This document shows, one piece after another, positions 57,331 to 64,000 of a stretch of DNA of 64,000 bases; the first letter of the stretch is position 1; the number at the start of each line of letters is the position of its first letter. The notes under the pieces are model-generated. The model did not search any database. It was not told where the DNA came from and saw nothing but the letters and a program-made list of their open reading frames with translations. Made by a program: the position numbers and the translations under genes. Origin of the DNA: Streptomyces sp. ITFR-21 (GTDB taxonomy: Bacteria > Actinomycetota > Actinomycetes > Streptomycetales > Streptomycetaceae); the NCBI RefSeq assembly GCF_031844685.1, contig NZ_CP134605.1, positions 1,335,501 through 1,399,500 of the forward strand. Reading direction: 5' to 3'.

Positions 57331-58578
57331 TCAGCGCGGCCAGAGGTCCGGATCGGGCGTGAAGCGGACCCGCAGCTCACCCTCGCGCAGCGCCGCGCCC
57401 GCCACCGCGCAGCGGCGCAGCGCCGACGGCAGCGGCACGATCCGCCGGAACCCGCCGGCGTCCACGACCAGTTCGTCGCCGCGGCGTACCAGATCCAGGC
57501 CGTCGCGATCGGCGCCGGGCACCGGCAGGGACCAGACGAACTGCCCCTCGTCGGCCAGCCGCTCGTCGACGGTCCAGGGCTCGGCCCGCGGCCTGCCGCC
57601 CGCGGGCACGGGCACGGCGACCTCCGCCGGGTCCCGCGGCTCGCGGCCCAGGTGCGGCAGCCCGGTCAGCGGTACGCCGTCGGCGGCGCACTGCTCGGCG
57701 AGCGCCCTGAGGTGGTCCTGCTGCCAGGCCGACAGCCCGGCGAGGAACGGGTCGGCGCCACCGGCCGGCAGCAGCCGGTTGGCGGTGACGGCGGCGAGCC
57801 GGTGGCCGTACAGGGCCAGGCCGGTCCTGGCGGTGCGCAGCGCCCGCCCGGCGGCCGGGCCGGGTTCGAGCACGACGGCCACCGCGGTGTCCGGGTGGTC
57901 GATCACCGCCTGTACGGTGCCCAGTTCGCGGTCGGCGCGGGAAGCGGCCTCGTACGCCCACTCGGCGGGCATCGGCACCCCGGCGAGCTGGGCCAGCACC
58001 GGCCGCAGCGCGCGGGCCGCCTGCCGGTCGCCGGGGAGCAACCGCCGCAGGTAGCGGCGCAGTTGCTCGGGCAGGGCGAGCAGCGCGACGGCCTCGCGGA
58101 CCGGCGGCAGGTCGACCACCACCAGCTGCCACGGCGACTCCCGGCCGGTCACCCCGGTGCGCCGCAGCGCCCGCAGCAGGGCGAGCGCGTCGGCGCCCGG
58201 CAGCGCGGTCAGTTCCTCGGGGTCCAGCGGCGCCGCCCCGAGCATGCCGAGCAGGCTGCCGATCCGGTCCTGGAGGTCGAGCATGCCGTTGCGGAAGGAG
58301 GCGGCGGGGTCGACCACGGCCAGGTGCAGCCCGTCGGCACCGGGCACCGGGCGGGCGCCGGCGACACCGGCCGGGTCGCGGCGCGGGCGGCCGGAGCCCT
58401 TCGCGCCGGGGCCCGGGTCGCCGGCCCCCGGCAGCAGGGCTTCGACGGCGGCCGGGTCGGCGGTCACCAGCAGCGTACGGCCGCCCGAGCGCGCGGCCAC
58501 GGCGGCGGTCGCCGCCGCGACGGTGGTGCGGCCGGCGCCGGGGGCGCCGGTGACCAGAAGTGTGCGTACCGAGGCCAC
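57331..58578 (-). CDS. ArsA-like P-loop ATPase
   Basis: The 415-residue product begins VRTLLVTGAPGAGRTTVAAA, a variant of the ArsA/GET3 deviant Walker A in which the usual signature Lys after Gly-Lys-Gly is not kept (GAPGAGRT). LLVTADPAAVEALL, LHLAVVDPAASFRNGMLDLQ and WQLVVVDLPPVREAVALL correspond to A, switch and Walker B regions. The Arg in place of the Walker Lys raises doubt about ATP hydrolysis. By position it matches mycobacterial Rv2184c. Follows the SRPBCC gene by 3 bp. Confidence 0.82.
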   Translation of the reverse strand: MASVRTLLVTGAPGAGRTTVAAATAAVAARSGGRTLLVTADPAAVEALLPGAGDPGPGAKGSGRPRRDPAGVAGARPVPGADGLHLAVVDPAASFRNGMLDLQDRIGSLLGMLGAAPLDPEELTALPGADALALLRALRRTGVTGRESPWQLVVVDLPPVREAVALLALPEQLRRYLRRLLPGDRQAARALRPVLAQLAGVPMPAEWAYEAASRADRELGTVQAVIDHPDTAVAVVLEPGPAAGRALRTARTGLALYGHRLAAVTANRLLPAGGADPFLAGLSAWQQDHLRALAEQCAADGVPLTGLPHLGREPRDPAEVAVPVPAGGRPRAEPWTVDERLADEGQFVWSLPVPGADRDGLDLVRRGDELVVDAGGFRRIVPLPSALRRCAVAGAALREGELRVRFTPDPDLWPR

Positions 58579-58581
58579 CCG

Positions 58582-59115
58582 TCAGGCCGGCTCGCCGGTC
58601 TTGCCGGCCGGGTCGCCGGCTTCCCCGGCGGTGTCGGCGGACCGGGCGGACTCCCCGGCCCCGGCGTAGGCGTCCGGGCCGGACTCGACCCGCTTCTTCA
58701 GGCCGGCCAGCGCCCGGTCGATGATGACCTTCTCCGCCTTGCGCTTGATCATGCCCAGCATCGGGATCTTGACGTCCACGGTGAGCTGGTAGGTGACCTC
58801 GGTGCGGGCGCCGCCGTCGAGCGGGGCGAGCGCGTAGGAGCCGTCGAGGGCGCGCAGCATCTGGGACCTGACCAGCGACCAGTGGACCTCGCTGTCGCCG
58901 ATCCAGCGGTAGGCGAGGGTGTGGTCGTCCTTGATCGCGCCGGCGTCGAGCAGCAGGCGCACCTGCTCGGCGCGGCCGGCGCCGTCGCGGGCGAGCACCT
59001 CCGCCTCCTTGACCTCGCCGGTCCATTCCGGGTAGCGGTCGAAGTCGGCGATGACGCCCATGACGGCGTCCGGCGCCGCTTCGATCGTGATGCTCGATCT
59101 GGTGTGTTCCGCCAT
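58582..59115 (-). CDS. SRPBCC-family (polyketide cyclase/START-like) protein
   Basis: The 177-residue product has the START-like fold: EHTRSSITIEAAPDAVMGVI, ADFDRYPEWTGEVKEAEVL, VHWSLVRSQMLRALDGSYAL and EVTYQLTVDVKIPMLGMIKR. Such proteins bind small hydrophobic ligands; no catalytic claim is possible. A Gly/Ala/Glu-rich tail follows. ATG 59115 with GGAGGG 9 nt upstream. It matches mycobacterial Rv2185c by position and is co-transcribed with the ArsA-like gene. Confidence 0.85.
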   Translation of the reverse strand: MAEHTRSSITIEAAPDAVMGVIADFDRYPEWTGEVKEAEVLARDGAGRAEQVRLLLDAGAIKDDHTLAYRWIGDSEVHWSLVRSQMLRALDGSYALAPLDGGARTEVTYQLTVDVKIPMLGMIKRKAEKVIIDRALAGLKKRVESGPDAYAGAGESARSADTAGEAGDPAGKTGEPA

Positions 59116-59220
59116 CGCCGTGGCCCTCCGATGTGGTGCTGCTGGCTGCTGGTGCAGGCTATCGCGCCCGGGGGCCGCGCCCGGCACCGCGCGGGCCGCC
59201 GGGTCAGCGGCGGACCCGGG

Positions 59221-59982
59221 TCACCAGTCCATCACCCAGGGCGTGCGGGTGTGGTTGAAGTGGCCGACGTTGACGCACTCGGTGCGGCCTATCCGGGTCC
59301 TGCGCAGCAGCGGCTGGTGGACGTGGCCGAACACCGCGTACCGGGGCTGGGTCTCGCGGATCGCGTCCAGCAGCGCCTGGCTGCCGCGCTCGAACCGGCG
59401 GGCGACCGTGTCGTAGCACAGTTCGGGGACGGCGGGCGGGATGTGCGAGCAGAGCACGTCGACCGGGCCGAGGGCGGCGACCTTGGCCGCGTAGTCGGCC
59501 TCCTCGACCTCGTACGGGGTGCGCATCGGGGTGCGCAGACCGCCGCCGACGAAGCCGAAGACGCGGTCGCCGATGCGCGCGGTGGCGCCGTCGAGGACGG
59601 TGACGCCGGGCCGCGCGAACTGCTCCCACAGCGCGGGCACGTCGACGTTGCCGTAGGTGGCGTAGGTGGGGGTGGGGAAGGCGGCGAACAGCTCGCCGTA
59701 CTGCCTGCGGACCGCGCCCTCGATGACCGCGCCGCGGTCGAGTCCGGCCCACAGCGACCGGTCCAGGGCGCGGGCCTCGTCGAAGCGGCGGGCGGTGCGC
59801 AGTTCCACCATCCGGTCGGCGTTGTCGACGCCGAACAGGTCGGGGAAGATGCCGCGCGAGTGGTCCGCGTAGTCCAGGAAGAGCAGCAGGTCGCCAAGGC
59901 AGACCAGGGCGTCGGCGCCTTCTCCGGCCCGAGCCAGCGCCTCGCTCGCGCCGTGGACGTCGCTCACCACATGCACCCGCAT
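59221..59982 (-). CDS. Metallophosphoesterase
   Basis: Calcineurin-like phosphoesterase of 253 residues. Metal ligands: VHVVSDVHGA (DxH), DALVCLGDLLLFLDY (GDxx), YATYGNVDVP (GNxD, with Asp two places on), VLCSHIPP (His) and YAVFGHVHQP (GHxH). Substrate unknown. ATG 59982 is the natural start. It precedes the SRPBCC gene by 105 bp on the same strand. Confidence 0.9.
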   Translation of the reverse strand: MRVHVVSDVHGASEALARAGEGADALVCLGDLLLFLDYADHSRGIFPDLFGVDNADRMVELRTARRFDEARALDRSLWAGLDRGAVIEGAVRRQYGELFAAFPTPTYATYGNVDVPALWEQFARPGVTVLDGATARIGDRVFGFVGGGLRTPMRTPYEVEEADYAAKVAALGPVDVLCSHIPPAVPELCYDTVARRFERGSQALLDAIRETQPRYAVFGHVHQPLLRRTRIGRTECVNVGHFNHTRTPWVMDW

Positions 59983-60160
59983 GGGATCACTTTATAGCGG
60001 TCGCCCCGCGCGGCGGCGGGTACGGCGGGCGGCCCGCCCGCGCACGGCCCCCGGGTCCGCGCCTCGTCCGCGCTGCGTACGCTCCGCCCCGGCGGTTCCG
60101 GTGCTTCCGTCCGCCGTGTGATGCTGAAAACATCTGTTGTGGGCCCCTATCGCCGGGGCC

Positions 60161-60174
60161 TTACCGATGGGTAA
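60161..60174 (+). promoter_or_regulatory. Inverted repeat upstream of acyl-CoA synthetase, possible operator
   Basis: TTACC-GATG-GGTAA, a perfect 5-bp inverted repeat 62 bp before the start. Size and place suit a TetR/GntR-type operator for fatty-acid regulation. No promoter pair is clear. Confidence 0.4.
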
Positions 60175-60235
60175 CGTCCAGGCCGTCCCTACCTTCCCTC
60201 CGGGTGCGCCGTGGCACCGATGAGGAGCAGCCGCC

Positions 60236-62032
60236 TTGCGTGAGTTCAGCCTTCCGGCACTTTACGAGGTCCCCGCGGACGGCAACCTGACGGATCTGAT
60301 CCGCCGCAACGCCGCGCAGTTCCCGGACATCCCGGTCATCGCACGCCAGGACGCCGCGGGCCGCTGGCAGGACGTGACCGCCACCCGCTTCCTCGCCGAG
60401 GTGCGGTCCGCCGCCCGGGGCCTGATCGCCTCGGGCGTGCAGCCGGGCGACCGGGTGGCCCTGATGTCCAGGACCCGTTACGAGTGGACGCTGCTGGACT
60501 TCGCGGTGTGGAGCGCGGGCGCGGTCGGCGTGCCGGTGTACGAAACCTCCTCGGCGTCCCAGGTGGAGTGGATCCTCGGTGACTCGGGCGCGGTCGCGGT
60601 GGTGGTGGAGTCCGCCGCGCACGAGGACACGGTGGAGTCGGTACGGGTCCGGCTGCCGCGGCTCAAGCACGTGTGGCGGATCGAAGCCGGCGCGGTGGAC
60701 GCGCTGCGGGCGGCGGGCACGGACATCTCCGACGCGGTACTGGACGAGCGGTCCGGCTTCGCCGCCGCCGACTCACCGGCCACCATCGTCTACACCTCGG
60801 GCACCACCGGCCGGCCCAAGGGCTGCGTGCTCACCCACCGCAGCTTCTTCGCGGAGTGCGGCAACGTGGTGGAGCGGCTGCGCCCGCTGTTCGGCGCCCG
60901 CGACAACTCGGTGCTGCTCTTCCTGCCGCTGGCCCATGTCTTCGGCCGGCTGGTGGAGGTGGCCTCGGTGATGGCGCCGATCCGGCTGGGCCACGTGTCC
61001 GACGTCAGGAACCTGACGGACGACCTCCAGTCGTTCCGGCCGACGATGGTCCTCGGGGTGCCGCGGGTCTTCGAGAAGGTCTACAACACGGCGCGGGCCA
61101 CCGCCCAGGCCGCCGGCAAGGGCCGGATCTTCGACCGGGCGGCGAGCGCGGCCATCGCGTACAGCAGGGCGCTGGACGCTCCGCGGGGTCCTTCGGCGCG
61201 GCTGCGGCTGGAGCACCGGGTGTTCGACCGGCTGGTCTACCGGAGGCTCCGCGCGGTGCTCGGCGGCCGGGCCACCCACGCGATCTCCGGGGGCGCGCCG
61301 CTGGGTGAGCGGCTCGGCCACTTCTACCGGGGCGTCGGCTTCACGGTGCTGGAGGGCTACGGCCTGACCGAGTCGTGCGCGGCCACCGCGTTCAACCCGT
61401 GGGACCGTACGAAGATCGGTACGGTCGGGCAGCCGCTGCCCGGCTCGACGGTACGGATCGCCGACGACGGCGAGGTGCTGCTCTACGGGGAGCACCTGTT
61501 CTCCGGCTACTGGAACAACGACGCGGCGACGGCGGAGGCGAAGGCGCACGGATGGTTCCATACCGGGGATCTCGGGGCGCTGGACGAGGACGGGTATCTG
61601 ACCATCACCGGCCGCAAGAAGGAGATCATCGTGACGGCCGGCGGCAAGAACATCGCGCCCGCGGTGATCGAGGACCGCATCCGCGCGGAGGCGCTGGTCG
61701 CCGAGTGCATGGTGGTCGGTGACGGGCGGCCGTTCGCGGGCGCGCTGATCACCCTCGACGAGGAGTTCCTGCCGCTGTGGGCCGAACGGCACGGCAAGGC
61801 CGGCCGGACCGTGGCGGAACTGGCCGACGACCCGGACCTGCTGGCGGCCGTCCAGCACGCGGTCGACGAGGGCAACGCGGTCGTCTCCCGGGCGGAGTCG
61901 GTGCGGAGGTTCCGCGTGCTGCGGACGCAGTTCACGGAGGAGTCGGGGCATGTGACGCCGTCGCTGAAGCTGAAGCGGGGCGTTGTCCTGCGGGACTTCG
62001 CCGCGGAGGTGGACGCGCTGTACGCGCGCTAG
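60236..62032 (+). CDS. Long-chain fatty-acid-CoA ligase (FadD15-like)
   Basis: Activates long-chain fatty acids to acyl-CoA through an acyl-AMP intermediate. The 598-residue product has the AMP-binding P-loop TIVYTSGTTGRPKGCVLTHR (~183), GYGLTESCAATAFNPWDRTK (~377, linker), HTGDLGALDEDGYLTITGRK (~446) and KEIIVTAGGKNIAPAVIEDR; the catalytic Lys near the C-terminus is in SLKLKRGVVLRDF. Start is TTG 60236 (MREFSLPALYEVPADGNL) with GAGGAG 8 nt upstream. Corresponds to mycobacterial fadD15 (Rv2187) by position. Confidence 0.94.
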   Translation: MREFSLPALYEVPADGNLTDLIRRNAAQFPDIPVIARQDAAGRWQDVTATRFLAEVRSAARGLIASGVQPGDRVALMSRTRYEWTLLDFAVWSAGAVGVPVYETSSASQVEWILGDSGAVAVVVESAAHEDTVESVRVRLPRLKHVWRIEAGAVDALRAAGTDISDAVLDERSGFAAADSPATIVYTSGTTGRPKGCVLTHRSFFAECGNVVERLRPLFGARDNSVLLFLPLAHVFGRLVEVASVMAPIRLGHVSDVRNLTDDLQSFRPTMVLGVPRVFEKVYNTARATAQAAGKGRIFDRAASAAIAYSRALDAPRGPSARLRLEHRVFDRLVYRRLRAVLGGRATHAISGGAPLGERLGHFYRGVGFTVLEGYGLTESCAATAFNPWDRTKIGTVGQPLPGSTVRIADDGEVLLYGEHLFSGYWNNDAATAEAKAHGWFHTGDLGALDEDGYLTITGRKKEIIVTAGGKNIAPAVIEDRIRAEALVAECMVVGDGRPFAGALITLDEEFLPLWAERHGKAGRTVAELADDPDLLAAVQHAVDEGNAVVSRAESVRRFRVLRTQFTEESGHVTPSLKLKRGVVLRDFAAEVDALYAR

Positions 62033-62266
62033 CAGTGCCCTCCCTTCCCCCCCGCCCGGCCCCTTGCGGACCGCTGCCAAACCTCCGGCCGGCAGGAGCT
62101 CCTCGCGCGGCTCCGCTCGGGCGCCCCGCCCAGGGCCTCCGCCCGCACAGCCCCCTCCGGCCGGCCACCGGACCCCGGCCGGAGGAGCTCCTCGCGCAGT
62201 TCCCCGCACCCCTGACCGACCCGCGGACGGCCCCCACCGGTCAGCCGGCAAAGCCTCCCGCGGGGG
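62033..62266. repeat. Repeated palindrome between acyl-CoA synthetase and mannosyltransferase genes
   Basis: CCGGCCGG(C)AGGAGCTCCTCG occurs at 62085-62105 and again, without the extra C, at 62175-62194. The AGGAGCTCCT core is self-complementary. Probably part of the convergent termination region. Confidence 0.6.
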
Positions 62267-63397
62267 TCAGAGGAGGGACTCGAGGTGGGTGGCGAGGAGG
62301 TCGCGGCGCCAGGAGCGGGTGATCCACCGGCGGCCGGCGGTACCCATGCGGAGGCGGAGGGCGGGGTCGCGGAGGAGAGTGAGGACGCGGTCGGCGGTGC
62401 GGTCGGGTGAGCCGCCGGGGACGACCCAGCCGGTCTCGCCGTCGAGGACCGCGTCGGGGGCGCCGCCGGAGTCGCCGGCGACGACGGGGAGGCCGGTCGC
62501 GGACGCTTCCAGGTAGACGATGCCGAGCCCTTCGACGTCGAGGCCGCCGCGGCGGGTGCGGCAGGGCATGGCGAAGACGTCGCCGGCGCCGTAGTGGGCG
62601 GGGAGTTCGGACCACGGGACGGCGCCGGTGAAGCGGACCGCGGCGGCCACCCCGGTGCGTTCGGCGAGCCGTTCCAGCTCGGCGCGGTACGGGCCGTCGC
62701 CGACGATCAGCAGCACCGTGTCCGGGACCTCCCGCAGGATCCGGGGCAGTGCCAGGATCAGCGTGTCCTGCCCCTTGCGCGGCACCAGCCGCGACACGCA
62801 CACCACCACCGGCCGGTCGGCGAGCCCGAGGCCGGCCCGCAGCGCAGCGCCGCCCGAGTCCGGGTGGAAGGTCTGCTCGTCGACGCCGGGCGCCAGCCGG
62901 ACCATCCGGCCGGCCGCCGCCGGGGTCAGCGCGGCGGCGATCCGTGAGCGGGTGTACTCCCCCAGGTAGGTGAGCGCGTCGGTGCCCTCGCCGATCCTGC
63001 GCAGCAGCCGGCGGCTGCCGGGCAGCTGCGCCCACGCCGCCTCGTGGCCGTGGGTGGTGCCGACCAGCCGCCGCGCGCCGGCCTTCCGCAGCGCCGGCGC
63101 CATCAGGCCGAGCGGTGCGGCGGCGCCGAACCAGACCGAGGCGCAGCCGTGTTCGCGCAGCAGCGCGGCGGCCCTGCGGGTCACCCGCGGGGTGGGCAGC
63201 AGCATCGCGGTGCGGTCCCGGACCACCGGGAACGGCTGCTCCGCGTCGAAGCGGGCGACCTCCGTGCCGTCCTTCCAGGTGGAGGCGTACACCACGACCT
63301 TTGCGGGGTCGAGGCGCAGCGCCATGCTGTGCACGAACGACTGGATGCCGCCGGGGCGGGGCGGGAAGTCGTTGGTGACGATCAGGGTCTTGTCCAT
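62267..63397 (-). CDS. GT4 glycosyltransferase, PimB'-like mannosyltransferase
   Basis: Probably adds the second mannose to phosphatidylinositol mannoside (PimB' type) at the cytoplasmic membrane. The 376-residue GT-B protein begins MDKTLIVTNDFPPRPGGIQS and has SVWFGAAAPLGLMAPALRKA, TTHGHEAAWAQLPGSRRLLR, YLGEYTRSRIA, PGVDEQTFHPDSGG, VCVSRLVPRKGQDTLILALP, and the catalytic EX7E region CRTRRGGLDVEGLGIVYLEA. ATG 63397 matches the family start. An in-frame extension upstream is low-complexity and rejected. Position matches mycobacterial Rv2188c. Confidence 0.9.
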   Translation of the reverse strand: MDKTLIVTNDFPPRPGGIQSFVHSMALRLDPAKVVVYASTWKDGTEVARFDAEQPFPVVRDRTAMLLPTPRVTRRAAALLREHGCASVWFGAAAPLGLMAPALRKAGARRLVGTTHGHEAAWAQLPGSRRLLRRIGEGTDALTYLGEYTRSRIAAALTPAAAGRMVRLAPGVDEQTFHPDSGGAALRAGLGLADRPVVVCVSRLVPRKGQDTLILALPRILREVPDTVLLIVGDGPYRAELERLAERTGVAAAVRFTGAVPWSELPAHYGAGDVFAMPCRTRRGGLDVEGLGIVYLEASATGLPVVAGDSGGAPDAVLDGETGWVVPGGSPDRTADRVLTLLRDPALRLRMGTAGRRWITRSWRRDLLATHLESLL

Positions 63398-63554
63398 CGC
63401 CGCCGACAGTACCCCGCGGCCGGCTCCGGCCGTCTTCCGCCGCTTCCCCCCGCCGCGCACCCGGCCTTCCCCCGCGCCCGCCGCGCCGCACCCGCCGTCA
63501 CCCGGCCGGCGGCACCGCCCGCCTCCGCCGAGCGGTCCGCCGTCGGCGGACAGC

Positions 63555-64000
63555 ATGATGCATAGTGTGAAAAGCACACATAACGGTCACCTGGGCCGGG
63601 CGGTCGCCCTGTGGGCCCTCACCCGTGCCGCGCTGCTGCTGTTCGTCTTCCAGGTGGCGCGCTTCCCCGGCCAGGTGATCCTGCACGACGTCTCGGACGT
63701 GTACGAGGGCTGGTATCCGGTGCTGCGCGCCGGCGCCTTCCCGGCGCACGACGTGACCTGGCAGTACCCGCCGGGCGCGGCGGCGGTGATGGTGGCGCCG
63801 GGCGCGGTGCCGTTCCTCGGCTACCCGCAGGCGTTCTTCTGCCTGGCGCTGCTGGCGGACGCCGTGGTGACCGGCGCGCTGCTGGGGGACGCGCGGCGGT
63901 CCGGCCGCACGGCGGGAGTGTGGGCGTGGGTCGTCGGGGTGGCGCTGGGCGGCCCGATCGTCTACGCCCGCTACGACGTGATGGTGACCGCGGTGGGCGT
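63555..64000 (+). CDS. DUF2029/GT87-like membrane glycosyltransferase (5' part)
   Basis: The frame is cut by the window end after ~148 residues. It starts at ATG 63555 (a later GTG at 63567 is also possible) and shows an N-terminal helix LWALTRAALLLFVFQVARFP and a DVSDVYEGWYPVLRAGAFPA, HDVTWQYPPGAAAVMVAPGA loop with acidic residues. That pattern is typical of polyprenol-phosphomannose-dependent mannosyltransferases of the GT87/DUF2029 group. More helices follow. Divergent from the PimB'-like gene, which supports a shared mannolipid role. Confidence 0.7.
   Translation, partial: MMHSVKSTHNGHLGRAVALWALTRAALLLFVFQVARFPGQVILHDVSDVYEGWYPVLRAGAFPAHDVTWQYPPGAAAVMVAPGAVPFLGYPQAFFCLALLADAVVTGALLGDARRSGRTAGVWAWVVGVALGGPIVYARYDVMVTAVG
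63565..63579 (+). repeat. GTGTG-AAAAG-CACAC inverted repeat at the start of the last gene
   Basis: A 5-bp perfect inverted repeat within an unusually AT-rich spot (ATGATGCATAGTGTGAAAAG) over the first codons. Confidence 0.5.

Overview
The window is very GC-rich, and start codons and gene order are those of a streptomycete (Streptomycetaceae: Streptomyces or a close relative). Markers are the mraZ-to-ftsQ division/cell-wall cluster without murC, a TgpA/DUF58/MoxR operon, a geosmin synthase, an SAV_6107-type HEPN protein, DUF3040/DUF4126/DUF5304 proteins, and a trp leader with three Trp codons. From memory, much of the order also matches the mycobacterial Rv2150c-Rv2188c block (ftsQ ... metF, Rv2175c, PknL, aroG, acyltransferase, ArsA-like, SRPBCC, fadD15, pimB'). 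Most of this is therefore conserved actinobacterial core chromosome, not accessory DNA.

Layout. 88-13692 (minus strand): dcw operon mraZ-rsmH-ftsL-ftsI-murE-murF-mraY-murD-ftsW-murG-ftsQ, tightly coupled with several 4-nt stop/start overlaps, making lipid II and the septal machine; ftsZ should lie just left of base 1. 13823-19510 (plus): beta-carbonic anhydrase, then moxR-DUF58-tgpA. 19511-19985: non-coding, with a decayed duplicate of the tgpA 3' end and strong terminators. 19986-25180: DUF3040 protein, methyltransferase, HEPN protein, divergent TetR regulator, DUF4126 protein, CrtI-like oxidoreductase. 25764-28028: geosmin synthase. 28045-30009 (minus): metF and a membrane protein.

30104-33843 is the one clearly accessory segment. 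Near-identical 29-bp direct repeats flank a 3'-truncated S-adenosylhomocysteinase-like gene, a small acidic protein, an XRE/TPR regulator and a complete IS982-like element. It sits between metF and thiE/Rv2175c.

34004-39341: thiamine genes. thiE and an Rv2175c-like DNA-binding protein are on the minus strand, with an FAD oxidoreductase; thiO-thiS-thiG are on the plus strand behind a TPP riboswitch. 39515-41491: PASTA Ser/Thr kinase. 41696-42517: bacterioferritin and its ferredoxin, the latter behind a DmdR/IdeR-type iron box. 42652-49189: aromatic amino-acid genes (class II DAHP synthase; trpE-trpG fusion with leader peptide and attenuator) around a secreted amidase. 49173-53240 (minus): uridine kinase, two-component pair, acyltransferase. 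53448-54756: hydrolase and small membrane protein. 55046-59982 (minus): EEP-family hydrolase, ROK glucokinase, DUF5304, ArsA-like ATPase, SRPBCC protein, metallophosphoesterase. 60236-64000: long-chain acyl-CoA synthetase, PimB'-like mannosyltransferase, and a membrane protein cut by the window edge.

I found no tRNA, rRNA, CRISPR array or obvious new multi-gene system. The observations most worth following are the repeat-flanked island, the trp attenuator, a set of probably leaderless promoters, and the duplicated tgpA 3' end.
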